Shown one piece after another: positions 25,238 through 33,077 of a stretch of DNA of 64,000 nt (its first letter is position 1; every line of letters begins with the position of its first letter). A model generated the notes under the pieces. The model was not told the origin of the DNA. It saw only the letters and a list, made by a program, of their open reading frames with translations, and made no database searches. A program made the translations under genes and the position numbers. The stretch comes from a methanogenic archaeon ISO4-H5 (lineage in GTDB: Archaea > Thermoplasmatota > Thermoplasmata > Methanomassiliicoccales > Methanomethylophilaceae), in contig CP014214.1 of assembly GCA_001560915.1 (NCBI GenBank), forward strand, positions 682,001-746,000. The letters run 5' to 3'.

Positions 25238-26416
25238 ATGGATTTCCAAACAGTAAAGGAGCTCGGCTCCAAATATCTCTTCCAGAACTACGGACGCATG
25301 GACATCGCGTTCGAACGCGGAGAGGGGTGCTACCTCTACGATACCAAAGGCCGCGAATATCTCGACTGCGCGGCAGGTATCGCGGTTAACTCCCTCGGAC
25401 ACTCCCACCCCGAGTGGGTCAAGGCCATGCGCGACCAGGTTTCCCACCTAGTCCACGTATCGAACCTGTACTACATCGAGGAACAGGTCATGCTGGCACA
25501 GCGCATGAATACCATCACGCCGGACAGCATCACCCGCTCGCTGTTCGTCAACAGCGGGGCAGAAGCCAATGAGGCAGCGCTCAAGACCGCTGTCCGCTAC
25601 ACCAAGCGCGGAAAGATCCTTTCCGCCCTGAACGGATTCCACGGACGCACCTCCGCATCGCTGGGAGCAACCGGACAGACCAAGTACCAGGCCAGTTTCG
25701 AGCCTCTCATCAGCGATGCCTACCGCTACTACACCTACAACGATCTGGAGTCTGTAAAGAAGCTGATGGACCGCGACACCGCCGCTCTCATGGTCGAAGG
25801 AATCCAGGGAGAGGGAGGGGTCATATGTGCCACTCCCGAGTTCCTGCACGGTATCCGCGACCTCTGCGACGACAACGGAACCCTGATGATCGTCGACGAG
25901 GTTCAGACTGGTATGGGACGTACCGGCAAATGGTGGTGCATGGACCACTACGGCATTGTGCCAGACATCATAACTTCCGCCAAGGGACTCGCAGCGGGAA
26001 TGCCCATCGGAGCCATCATGACCACCGATGAGATCGCCTCCGTCATGACTCCCGGAACTCACGGTTCTACTTTCGGAGGAAACCCCCTGGTCTGCGCATC
26101 CGGATGCTCCGTCATCGACATCATCAACCGCCAGCGCCTCCTCGAGAACGTCGAGACCGTCGGCAAGGCATGGATGTCCGATCTGAAAGCGCTGAAATGC
26201 TCCAAGATCAAGGAGGTCCGCGGACTCGGATTCCTCATCGGAGTCGAGATGGATTCGGAAGCCACCGCAGCCGCCGTGAAGAAGTACATGTTCGACCACA
26301 ACATCCTGGTCAATGTCGCACACGGCAAGACCCTGCGTCTGATGCCTCCGCTGATCTTCACCATGGATCAGAAAGACAAGTTCATGAACGTCTTCAAAGA
26401 AGCACTCAAACAGTAA
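25238..26416 (+). CDS. argD: Acetylornithine aminotransferase
   Basis: 392 aa. PLP-dependent transfer of an amino group from glutamate to N-acetylglutamate semialdehyde. The class III signature spans IVDEVQTGMGRTGKWW..., with the PLP-binding Lys in SAKGLAAGMP (about residue 248). SGAEANEAALKTA and NGFHGRT are the cofactor phosphate and substrate loops. It starts 5 bp after argB and ends the operon. A strong terminator follows. No carbamoyltransferase (argF) lies in the window. Confidence 0.94.
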   Translation: MDFQTVKELGSKYLFQNYGRMDIAFERGEGCYLYDTKGREYLDCAAGIAVNSLGHSHPEWVKAMRDQVSHLVHVSNLYYIEEQVMLAQRMNTITPDSITRSLFVNSGAEANEAALKTAVRYTKRGKILSALNGFHGRTSASLGATGQTKYQASFEPLISDAYRYYTYNDLESVKKLMDRDTAALMVEGIQGEGGVICATPEFLHGIRDLCDDNGTLMIVDEVQTGMGRTGKWWCMDHYGIVPDIITSAKGLAAGMPIGAIMTTDEIASVMTPGTHGSTFGGNPLVCASGCSVIDIINRQRLLENVETVGKAWMSDLKALKCSKIKEVRGLGFLIGVEMDSEATAAAVKKYMFDHNILVNVAHGKTLRLMPPLIFTMDQKDKFMNVFKEALKQ

Positions 26417-26426
26417 AACAATTTAT

Positions 26427-26449
26427 GGGCTGCCCCATCGGGCAGGCCC
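26427..26449 (+). terminator. Terminator of argCJBD
   Basis: GGGCTGCCC with GGGCAGGCCC around a short loop, followed by a run of seven T. Confidence 0.85.
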
Positions 26450-26536
26450 AGTTTTTTTCATACCCTATTGAAATTCGAGGACATCTGCCACTAGCTAGGT
26501 TTGTATTTAATTACATTGAGATTTAGCTCCGATTTC

Positions 26537-26543
26537 GTATCTA
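26537..26543 (+). repeat. 7-bp direct repeat flanking the TnpB element, left
   Basis: GTATCTA, repeated at 28031-28037 immediately outside the other inverted repeat. Confidence 0.7.
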
Positions 26544-26568
26544 GGTTCTATAACGAAGTGTGTGGAAA
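26544..26568 (+). repeat. Left terminal inverted repeat of the TnpB element
   Basis: 25 bp, matching 23 of 25 with the reverse complement of 28006-28030; the mismatches are at positions 15 and 17. Confidence 0.8.
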
Positions 26569-26686
26569 TCGAGTGGTTGATTAAGTTGTCTTTTGGTCAA
26601 TCAAATTTCAGTTTCGGTCACTTTCGGTACTTTCGGCGACCTCCCCCTGTGAACTTTATATACCACGAAACAACGTATCTAGAACG

Positions 26687-28000
26687 ATGCCGTATCGTAC
26701 CGTGAAGATCCAACTCTTCCCTAAACCCGAACAGGAGAAGAAGCTCTTACTGACCCTGCATGCCTGCAGGGCCACCTACAACGATCTCAACGGGTACTGC
26801 AGAGACTGCATCGACAGGTACAGTGAATGGCGCGAGAGTATGGGCGTTGAGGAAAGTGAAGATGCATCACTATACGAAACGGATACCAACCCCCGTCCGA
26901 GATTCCCGTCGGAGTTCGAATTGACCACATTGGCAGGCGAGTTCAGGGAGATCAATCTCTGGAGGAGAGAGGCATACAGCGCAGCTGTGTGGGAGGTCGG
27001 ACACAGGATACACAGGGCATACCAGCGTTGGTTCGATTCTCTGGTCGATGATCCTTCCGCAGGAAAACCCAGATTCAGAACTGACGGGAGATACGACTCG
27101 TTCACATATACAGAGTACAATCAATATCGCCTGGATACCCAAGGATTATTCAAGGGAAAGAAGCCCCGTATGTTCCTCGGAGGCGTAGGCTGGGTCAGAT
27201 CCTCTGACAACGGTATCATCAAGAGAGTTCCCACTGATTGCATGAAACAGGCCGTCATCTCCAGGAAGAAGATGGGTAAGAGCAACAAATGGTACATCAC
27301 GATTTTCTGCGAATGTCTCGAGATACCCGACAATCGTACCTGGTACATGGATGCAGAAACTCCCGATCCCGTAGGACTGGATCTCGGAGCAAGGAGAGTG
27401 GCCACACTCACCGACGGTACGGTGGTGGAGAACCACCGTACCATGAGGAAGAATGAGAAGAAACTTGCCAGAATCCAACGCAAGATATCGAAGACGGAGA
27501 AGGGTTCGGAGGAACGCAGGAAATATCTGGGTCATATGAATCATCTCCTGAAGAGGATTGGAGACAGCAAGAATGATCTTCTGCAGAAAGCAACCAGATC
27601 GATTGTTCAGAATCGCACGAAAATCTTCGTGGAGGATCTTTCTGTAAAGAAACTGATTGAATTACAGGACAACAAAGAATCAAGGAAACTGTTCCGCGAT
27701 GCGAGCGCGGGGACGTTCATGAGACTGCTCAGATACAAGGGGGAGGAAACCGGGTCTGAGATAGTCGCAGTGAATCCCGCCTACACGAGCAGGATCTGCA
27801 CCAAATGCGGAAAACTGAACAAACCGTTCAGCGAAGAGACCTTCCGTTGCAGATTCTGCGGTTTCACTAAACACCGTGACGACAACGCATGCGTGAACGT
27901 ACTTAGACGCGGGATGGGGTTCGACATCCTCGGCAAGTCATCAATTGCCGGAATTACCGAGGCGGAAGCCGAAGTGCGAAAAAATGTGACGGGTGTGTGA
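26687..28000 (+). CDS. tnpB: TnpB-family RNA-guided nuclease
   Basis: 437 aa. TnpB proteins are nucleases guided by an omega RNA made from the element's right end; they favour retention of the element rather than catalyse transposition. The N-terminal OrfB helix-turn-helix starts at YRTVKIQLFPKPEQEKKL. The RuvC triad is visible: D in VGLDLGARR (about residue 229), E in FVEDLSVKK (about 312) and D in KHRDDNACVNVLRRG (about 404). The zinc finger between the last two is CTKCG...CRFCG. All key residues are present, so it is probably functional. The ATG at 26687 lies about 25 bp after the TATA box CTTTATATA (26654-26662). An omega RNA would be expected across the 3' end and 28001-28030. Confidence 0.93.
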   Translation: MPYRTVKIQLFPKPEQEKKLLLTLHACRATYNDLNGYCRDCIDRYSEWRESMGVEESEDASLYETDTNPRPRFPSEFELTTLAGEFREINLWRREAYSAAVWEVGHRIHRAYQRWFDSLVDDPSAGKPRFRTDGRYDSFTYTEYNQYRLDTQGLFKGKKPRMFLGGVGWVRSSDNGIIKRVPTDCMKQAVISRKKMGKSNKWYITIFCECLEIPDNRTWYMDAETPDPVGLDLGARRVATLTDGTVVENHRTMRKNEKKLARIQRKISKTEKGSEERRKYLGHMNHLLKRIGDSKNDLLQKATRSIVQNRTKIFVEDLSVKKLIELQDNKESRKLFRDASAGTFMRLLRYKGEETGSEIVAVNPAYTSRICTKCGKLNKPFSEETFRCRFCGFTKHRDDNACVNVLRRGMGFDILGKSSIAGITEAEAEVRKNVTGV

Positions 28001-28005
28001 ATTCG

Positions 28006-28030
28006 TTTCCACATAATTCGTTATAGAACC
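28006..28030 (-). repeat. Right terminal inverted repeat of the TnpB element
   Basis: Partner of 26544-26568. It begins 5 bp after the tnpB stop, so it would also form part of the omega-RNA region. Confidence 0.8.
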
Positions 28031-28037
28031 GTATCTA
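28031..28037 (+). repeat. 7-bp direct repeat flanking the TnpB element, right
   Basis: GTATCTA, identical to 26537-26543. Confidence 0.7.
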
Positions 28038-28162
28038 CTTCTCAACATAACTATGCAGGACCTCGCCCTTCTTCAGGAGTATCGTGGAACCGGACCTGAT
28101 GTAAGTCGTCTGCAATCGGACCTAAAATGTTTTTTAACTGAAATCTGCATGGGGGTGCTAAA

Positions 28163-28239
28163 GCCACTTTGGTTTAGCCCGGTATAATAGCTGACTTGTA
28201 ATCAGCGGGTCGGGGGTTCAAATCCCTCAAGTGGCTCCA
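28163..28239 (+). tRNA. tRNA-Thr (anticodon TGT)
   Basis: The 7-bp acceptor GCCACTT/AAGTGGC encloses a D arm with GGTTTAG. The anticodon stem GCTGA/TCAGC has loop CTTGTAA (anticodon TGT), and the T arm is GGGGGTTCAAATCCCT-like. Discriminator T and an encoded CCA (28237-28239) complete it. Confidence 0.95.
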
Positions 28240-28317
28240 TCTCTCATTATATTAAATTGAGCACGCATTGCTCGACTCCACGTGAAGAAATCGGACTGCT
28301 GGCACATCCTCGTGATG

Positions 28318-29646
28318 TCAGTCCATCTCAATCTTCTTGACCACGCTGACGTATGCGGGCCTGATGATCTTGTTGGATGAGATGATCTCTTCCATGTGGT
28401 GTGCGCACCATCCGACGGTCCTGGCGACGGCGAACATCGGCGTATAGAGGTCCTTGGGAATGCCGAGGAGTTCGTAGATGAATCCGCTGTAGAGGTCGAC
28501 ATTGGCACAGATAGCTCCGGCGGTATGCTTCTTCCTGATGATGTCGGGTGCGAGGAGTTCGATGTTGCGGTACATCTGGTAATCCGCGCTCCTTCCGTTG
28601 GCCTCAGCCAGTTTCTCGGCCAGGGTGCGGAGCACTTCAGCACGGGGATCCGACTCGGTGTAGACAGCATGACCCATTCCGTAGACGAGTCCCTTCTTGT
28701 CGAAGACCTCTTTGTTGACAATCTTCTCAAGATATGCTGCGAGTTTGTCTGGGTCATTGGGATGTTTCACATGGGCGCGGATGTCGTCGGCCATGTAGGA
28801 CACCTTGAGGTTGGCGCCTCCGTGCTTGGGGCCTTTGAGCGACATGAGCGCCGCCACGATGACTGCATAGGTATCAGAACCTGCAGATGAAACGACCCTG
28901 GCGGTGAAGGTGGAGTTGTTCCCTCCTCCGTGTTCCAGGTGGAGCACCAGGAGCCTGTCGAGAACCAAAGCCTCGAGCTCCGTGTACCCTTTCCCGGGAC
29001 GGAGCATGCGAAGTATGTTCTCCGCTACTGTGAGATCCGCTTTCGGTTTCACGATGTGCAGGTTGCCGCCCATGTCGAAGTGGTTGTAGGCCTGATACCC
29101 GTATACGGCGAACAGGGGCATTGTGGCGATGAGCTTCATGCAGTTCCTGAGTGCTTTGGCGGGCGACATGTCCGTGATGTGGTGGTCGTACATGGCCATG
29201 TTCATCACGCAGCGGGACATGGTGTTCATGAGGTCGCTGCCGTTTTCGCGAAGGATGACGTCCTTGACGAAGTTCGCAGGCAGGGACATCTGTTTGTTGA
29301 GATATCTGCTGAAGGTGGCAAGTTCCTCCTCCGAGGGTATCTCGTTGAAAAGAAGGAGATAAGCACATTTCTCGAAGAGGCCTTTCTCATTCCCTTGAGC
29401 GGAGATGAGATCCTCCACCGAATATCCGCGGTAGATCAGCTTTCCCCTGCAAGGGATCACCTTCCCGTCCACCGTCTCGAATCCGGTCACACGTGAGATG
29501 TTGGTGAGTCCCGCCACTACTCCTTTTCCGTCACGGTCCCTAAGACCCATCTTGACATCGTACTTGTCGTAGAGCGAACGGTCGAACTCCCCATTGCTGC
29601 AGCATTTGGCTGCTTTGTCGAGGATATACTGGTCGTACTCGTGCAT
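28318..29646 (-). CDS. Citrate synthase
   Basis: 442 aa. Condenses acetyl-CoA with oxaloacetate, which in a methanogen-type metabolism would feed 2-oxoglutarate and glutamate (inference). The substrate His lies in HLEHGGGNNSTFTARVV and the catalytic His in GMGHAVYTESDPRA. The late Asp lies in ANVDLYSGFIYELLG. IYRGYSVEDL near residue 70 is the usual small-domain motif. Length suits the long citrate synthases of anaerobes with an N-terminal extension. The ATG at 29646 was chosen over upstream in-frame codons. A monocistronic unit, head-to-tail with no close partner. Confidence 0.92.
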   Translation of the reverse strand: MHEYDQYILDKAAKCCSNGEFDRSLYDKYDVKMGLRDRDGKGVVAGLTNISRVTGFETVDGKVIPCRGKLIYRGYSVEDLISAQGNEKGLFEKCAYLLLFNEIPSEEELATFSRYLNKQMSLPANFVKDVILRENGSDLMNTMSRCVMNMAMYDHHITDMSPAKALRNCMKLIATMPLFAVYGYQAYNHFDMGGNLHIVKPKADLTVAENILRMLRPGKGYTELEALVLDRLLVLHLEHGGGNNSTFTARVVSSAGSDTYAVIVAALMSLKGPKHGGANLKVSYMADDIRAHVKHPNDPDKLAAYLEKIVNKEVFDKKGLVYGMGHAVYTESDPRAEVLRTLAEKLAEANGRSADYQMYRNIELLAPDIIRKKHTAGAICANVDLYSGFIYELLGIPKDLYTPMFAVARTVGWCAHHMEEIISSNKIIRPAYVSVVKKIEMD

Positions 29647-29776
29647 AGTATTCGTCTCCCAGGTCAAAGACCCTAACGAAGAAAAAATGCAATAACCGTA
29701 TAAAAATCCCATACCGAAATTGTTCTTTTCCGTCGGAGAGATATTCGGATGATTTCTTGCTCAACAGCGTTATGTT

Positions 29777-30733
29777 TCAGATATCCGCCCGAATTTTGTG
29801 GAATCCGAGGGTAGAGAAATCCCCCGCTGCATAGGAGATGAGTTCCGTGAGGTGCAGGACCGGGATGCCGCCTTCGTAGGCGTCATAACGCTTCTGACAG
29901 TTGGGGCAGGCGACCACGATGATGTCTGCACCTTTGCATTCGGTCTCGCGCTCATCCATCATCGGAAGGGTCTTGTTACCGCAGCATCCGTCGGTCTTGT
30001 TGACGATTTCACACCCCATGCGGGTGAGGATCTCCTTCATCTGCTTGCGATATCTTTCACCGGTACAGCCCGGTTCCATGGCAACCTTCAGAGGCTTGCT
30101 GAGAGCAGGGAGTTTATCGATGTGTTCGTAGATGAACGGGATTATGTTGTCAATCTCCGTGCCGGTGCGGGACATCTCCTCCGCGCATCCTCCGCAGAGC
30201 GAGATCAGACGGGAGCCTTTGGCCGAGGCCGACATCCTGCTGAGATAAGGCCTCCTCCCGAGTTCCCCGAGTTCGCTGAAACTTGCAGGGCGCAGGCAGC
30301 AGGTCCAGTTCTCCAGTTCGGAGCTGGTCAGTCCGAATATCGAGCAGGTTTTCCTGACCGCATATTTCAGGTAAGGAAGTCTTCCCTGCACCACGCATCC
30401 GGGGAGCACCTTCACATCGTTTCCGTCCCATGCTGGGTCTATGGGATCCTGCATGCGGGGGAGGATGACTCCGTCGGAGAAGAAGAGGTCCGGAGGATGC
30501 TTGTCCATGACGAGGGCACGGAGGTCCCTCATCACTCTGTATGGATCGGTACGCCTGCATACAGCTGAGCAGTTACCGCACTCGAGACAGAGGGTGACGT
30601 CACCCTCGCCGGAGACCATGATCTCCTTGGGATCCACTCCGCCGTGTTTGAGAGAAGGGCACACCGCGGTGCATTTTCCGCAGTTTATGCATTTCCTGCG
30701 GAGCATCTCGATCTCTGTCTCGAGGTCAACCAT
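29777..30733 (-). CDS. HdrD-like Fe-S protein (HdrC-HdrB fusion architecture)
   Basis: 318 aa. Two ferredoxin-type 4Fe-4S motifs at the N-terminus, CINCGKCTAVCP and CLECGNCSAVC (residues about 15-60), precede two CCG domains. Both CCG domains are complete: C...CC...CGGC (LPGC, WTCCLRP, SLCGGC) and C...CC...CPNC (MEPGC, DGCCGN, ACPNC). In heterodisulfide reductase these hold the noncubane cluster that splits CoM-S-S-CoB; GlpC-type and other redox subunits share the fold, so the substrate here is uncertain. It is shorter than classical HdrD and stands without other hdr genes. The ATG at 30733 starts 2 bp after the stop of the alpha/beta hydrolase, so the two are co-transcribed. Confidence 0.85.
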   Translation of the reverse strand: MVDLETEIEMLRRKCINCGKCTAVCPSLKHGGVDPKEIMVSGEGDVTLCLECGNCSAVCRRTDPYRVMRDLRALVMDKHPPDLFFSDGVILPRMQDPIDPAWDGNDVKVLPGCVVQGRLPYLKYAVRKTCSIFGLTSSELENWTCCLRPASFSELGELGRRPYLSRMSASAKGSRLISLCGGCAEEMSRTGTEIDNIIPFIYEHIDKLPALSKPLKVAMEPGCTGERYRKQMKEILTRMGCEIVNKTDGCCGNKTLPMMDERETECKGADIIVVACPNCQKRYDAYEGGIPVLHLTELISYAAGDFSTLGFHKIRADI

Positions 30734-30735
30734 GA

Positions 30736-31539
30736 TCAGTCCATCCCGTTGTCGGTATTTGACTTCACTGCGAACACGAACTCCCTGAAGGCAGGGATGT
30801 AAGATTCCGGACGGAGGATGTGGCCTTCTTCCGGTACACGGATCCTCCTGCAGCCGGGGATTTTGTCTGCCAGGTCGTCCCCGCATACAGGTTCTGTCAT
30901 GATGTCCTCCAAACCGTGCACGGAGAGGGTGGGTACGGTTATTCTGCCGGCATCCAAAGAGGGGTTGTAATCCTCAACGGCGCTCATTTGATCGTACATA
31001 CCGTTCGCCGGACCCGGATCGGGGCAGTTTATGCATCTGCCCGCTTTTTCGGCCGAGTCGAAATAACCGCTCGTCCTGAGGAGCACGTTCATCATCCTGC
31101 CGACCATTTCAGCCGAAATTTCCCCGTTGCGGTAGGATTCCGCCAGGGCGTTGAGGATGTATGCCGATCTTGCGGGCCTCCTCAGGTATGATGAGACCAG
31201 AGTCAGGCTGATGATACGTTCGGAGTACCTGGCGGCCAGGTTCAGCGAGATATGCGAGCCCATGGACCATCCGAGGAGATGCGTTTTCCGCAGTCCCAGA
31301 CAGTCCATCAATGCAACGATATCGTCAGCCATATCTTCTATAGAGAATCCGCCGGAGTATTCGGTGATCCCCGCTCCGCGGTTGTCTACGGTTATGACAT
31401 CGAAGGAATCTGTCAGCAGGGGGACGGTCTTGTTCCAGAATGCCGTGCTGCCGGCGAGCCCTGTGACCAGGATGATCGGTTCGCCCTGACCGGCACGCTC
31501 GTAATGCATTCTAATACCGTTAACCTCTGCGAAAGGCAT
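30736..31539 (-). CDS. Alpha/beta hydrolase-fold protein
   Basis: 267 aa. Cytoplasmic hydrolase of the alpha/beta family with unknown substrate. The oxyanion region is LVTGLAGS, followed by VDNRGAG. The nucleophile elbow is LGWSMGSHIS (Ser near residue 95), the acid lies in VHGLEDIMTE (Asp near 214), and the His in PEEGHILRPES (near 239). The catalytic triad is therefore complete. RCINCPDP in the lid region is unusual. First gene of a two-gene operon with the HdrD-like protein. Divergent from the ferredoxin-type gene across a 77-bp gap. Confidence 0.88.
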   Translation of the reverse strand: MPFAEVNGIRMHYERAGQGEPIILVTGLAGSTAFWNKTVPLLTDSFDVITVDNRGAGITEYSGGFSIEDMADDIVALMDCLGLRKTHLLGWSMGSHISLNLAARYSERIISLTLVSSYLRRPARSAYILNALAESYRNGEISAEMVGRMMNVLLRTSGYFDSAEKAGRCINCPDPGPANGMYDQMSAVEDYNPSLDAGRITVPTLSVHGLEDIMTEPVCGDDLADKIPGCRRIRVPEEGHILRPESYIPAFREFVFAVKSNTDNGMD

Positions 31540-31616
31540 AACGTCTCATTTGAGTCGTCGGATATAGCATCATCGGAGGAATCACCGTTTTATCCCATGA
31601 ATTATTGTGTCATATC

Positions 31617-32450
31617 ATGGGTATTGTATCCGGCATCAGCGTGTTCCTGGTCAACAGGGTTTTCAACACCAGGTACAGGCTGGCCCGCATGACCCGTAAG
31701 CATCCCCGTTTCGGGAGGGTCGTCAAACGTATCGCCTTCGACGGCGACGACATGTCCGTGGTCCCCAAGGCAGGTACCGCCCATATCAAAGTCGATCTCA
31801 ATATCGAGATAGAAAATGCCGGCGAGAGGAATGTGGTCCCCACGGATCTGATCAAAAAGGTACTGATGCGTTCGGAGAAGATATTCATCATGAACTTCTG
31901 CCTCTGCAGGCAGTCCAACAAATGCAAGGACTTTCCCGTTTCCAGCGGATGTATCTTCATCGGGAAGGGGACCGATAGGATCTCACCCAAGTACGGGAGG
32001 TTCGTGACCCCCGAAGAAGCCTGCGATTATATCGACGAATGCGACCGTCTGGGTCTTGTACACATCATCGGCCGCAACAAGCTCGACAGCATCTGGTTGC
32101 ACACGGGCAAACACACCAATCTGATGACCATCTGCAACTGCTGCCCCTGCTGCTGTCTTTGGAACATGGTCAGGGATATCGACGGCGGGATCGCCTCGAC
32201 CTATCGCCGCATGGCCGGGGTGGATGTTTCCGTGGATCGGGACAAATGCATAGGCTGCGGTATATGCATGGAGAGGTGCTTCGTCAAGGCCATCGCCATC
32301 ACCGACGGAAAATGCGTCCTGGATGATGTCAAGTGCAGGGCATGCGGAAGGTGCTCGGAGGAATGCCCGGTCAAGGCAATCACACTCACCTATGACCCTA
32401 CCGTCATCGATTCCGAAGCTGACAGGATCTACAATCTTGTCAACCAGTAA
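31617..32450 (+). CDS. 4Fe-4S ferredoxin-type protein with an extra Cys-rich domain
   Basis: 277 aa. The C-terminal about 60 residues hold two classical cluster motifs, CIGCGICMERC and CRACGRCSEEC(P). An uncharacterised region precedes them with CLCRQSNKC...SSGC (near residues 98-114) and CNCCPCCCLWN (near 177-187), which could bind further metal. The extreme N-terminus is moderately hydrophobic. The ATG at 31617 is used because the TATA-like TTTTATCC at about 31590 fits a leaderless start; an in-frame GTG 12 bp upstream is less likely. Probably an electron carrier or reductase subunit; partner unknown. Confidence 0.8.
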   Translation: MGIVSGISVFLVNRVFNTRYRLARMTRKHPRFGRVVKRIAFDGDDMSVVPKAGTAHIKVDLNIEIENAGERNVVPTDLIKKVLMRSEKIFIMNFCLCRQSNKCKDFPVSSGCIFIGKGTDRISPKYGRFVTPEEACDYIDECDRLGLVHIIGRNKLDSIWLHTGKHTNLMTICNCCPCCCLWNMVRDIDGGIASTYRRMAGVDVSVDRDKCIGCGICMERCFVKAIAITDGKCVLDDVKCRACGRCSEECPVKAITLTYDPTVIDSEADRIYNLVNQ

Positions 32451-32489
32451 ACCGAATCCCTTATAGACTATCCCTATTTTCACACACTC

Positions 32490-33026
32490 ATGCCAAAGGG
32501 ACACGTCGTGAAAAGCAGGGAATACTCCCGCAATTCGCGTTTCAACGAGATCCTCATAGCAGTGATGTACATCCTCTTCGGAGCCATCACAGCTATCTGC
32601 GGTCAGGCCATGCTGAACATCATCGTCGAAGCGGTCGGTATCCTCTTCATCGTGGTGGGAGTCATCAGTTTCACACTCGTCAAGAACATAGAATCCAGTC
32701 TGCTGTTCTTCATCCTCGGTATCGTTTTCCTGATACTGGGTCTGTACGGATTGGCGGCTGACATCATCAGGATTATATTCGGGGCCATCATCGTGCTCGC
32801 CGGAATCGTCATCCTGCTGGGAACCCAGCCCTCGTTCATGGGTTACGAGCTTCCCAAGACCGGTTCCATCGTTAGCATCGCTCTCGGTGCCGTGCTCATT
32901 GTTGTCGGAATCATCGCTGCCATCAACTGGGGCGACAGTTTCAGCATCTTCATCCGCATTATCGGTATCATCATACTCGCGGTGGGTGTCATCGACCTGA
33001 TGAAGGCCGCCGGCATCAAAATGTGA
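32490..33026 (+). CDS. DUF308 / HdeD-like membrane protein
   Basis: 178 aa with about six short hydrophobic helices (from residue 17 to the end), separated by one- to five-residue turns. The two-helix units fit the DUF308 repeat also found in HdeD. The N-terminus is basic (KGHVVKSREYSRNSR), presumably cytoplasmic. A TATA box CTTATAGA at 32460-32467 places the transcript start at the ATG. The function of the family in archaea is not established. It ends in a bidirectional terminator. Confidence 0.75.
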   Translation: MPKGHVVKSREYSRNSRFNEILIAVMYILFGAITAICGQAMLNIIVEAVGILFIVVGVISFTLVKNIESSLLFFILGIVFLILGLYGLAADIIRIIFGAIIVLAGIVILLGTQPSFMGYELPKTGSIVSIALGAVLIVVGIIAAINWGDSFSIFIRIIGIIILAVGVIDLMKAAGIKM

Positions 33027-33045
33027 GAATCGTAAAACGTTTTCC

Positions 33046-33065
33046 GGGAGGGGTTTTCCCCTCCC
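33046..33065. terminator. Bidirectional terminator hairpin
   Basis: GGGAGGGG and CCCCTCCC around a TTTT loop, between the convergent DUF308 gene and the transglutaminase gene. Confidence 0.8.
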
Positions 33066-33077
33066 TTGGTTTTGTAC

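Larger units (their letters stand above)
26544..28030 (+). mobile_element. TnpB-only element with 25-bp imperfect terminal inverted repeats
   Basis: The ends 26544-26568 (beginning GGTTCTATAACGAA) and 28006-28030 (reverse complement beginning GGTTCTATAACGAA) match at 23 of 25 positions. They are flanked by the direct repeat GTATCTA. The only gene is tnpB; no TnpA of Y1 or serine type is present. Typical IS200/IS605 TnpB elements lack terminal inverted repeats and target duplications, so the boundary structure is unusual. tRNA-Thr lies 132 bp beyond the right end. Confidence 0.75.

Noticed and set aside
28037-28115. Short minus-strand frame (ending LLKKGEVLHSYVEK) between the TnpB element and tRNA-Thr
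   Set aside because: It might be the tail of a gene displaced by the element, but it lacks a start and is too short to support.
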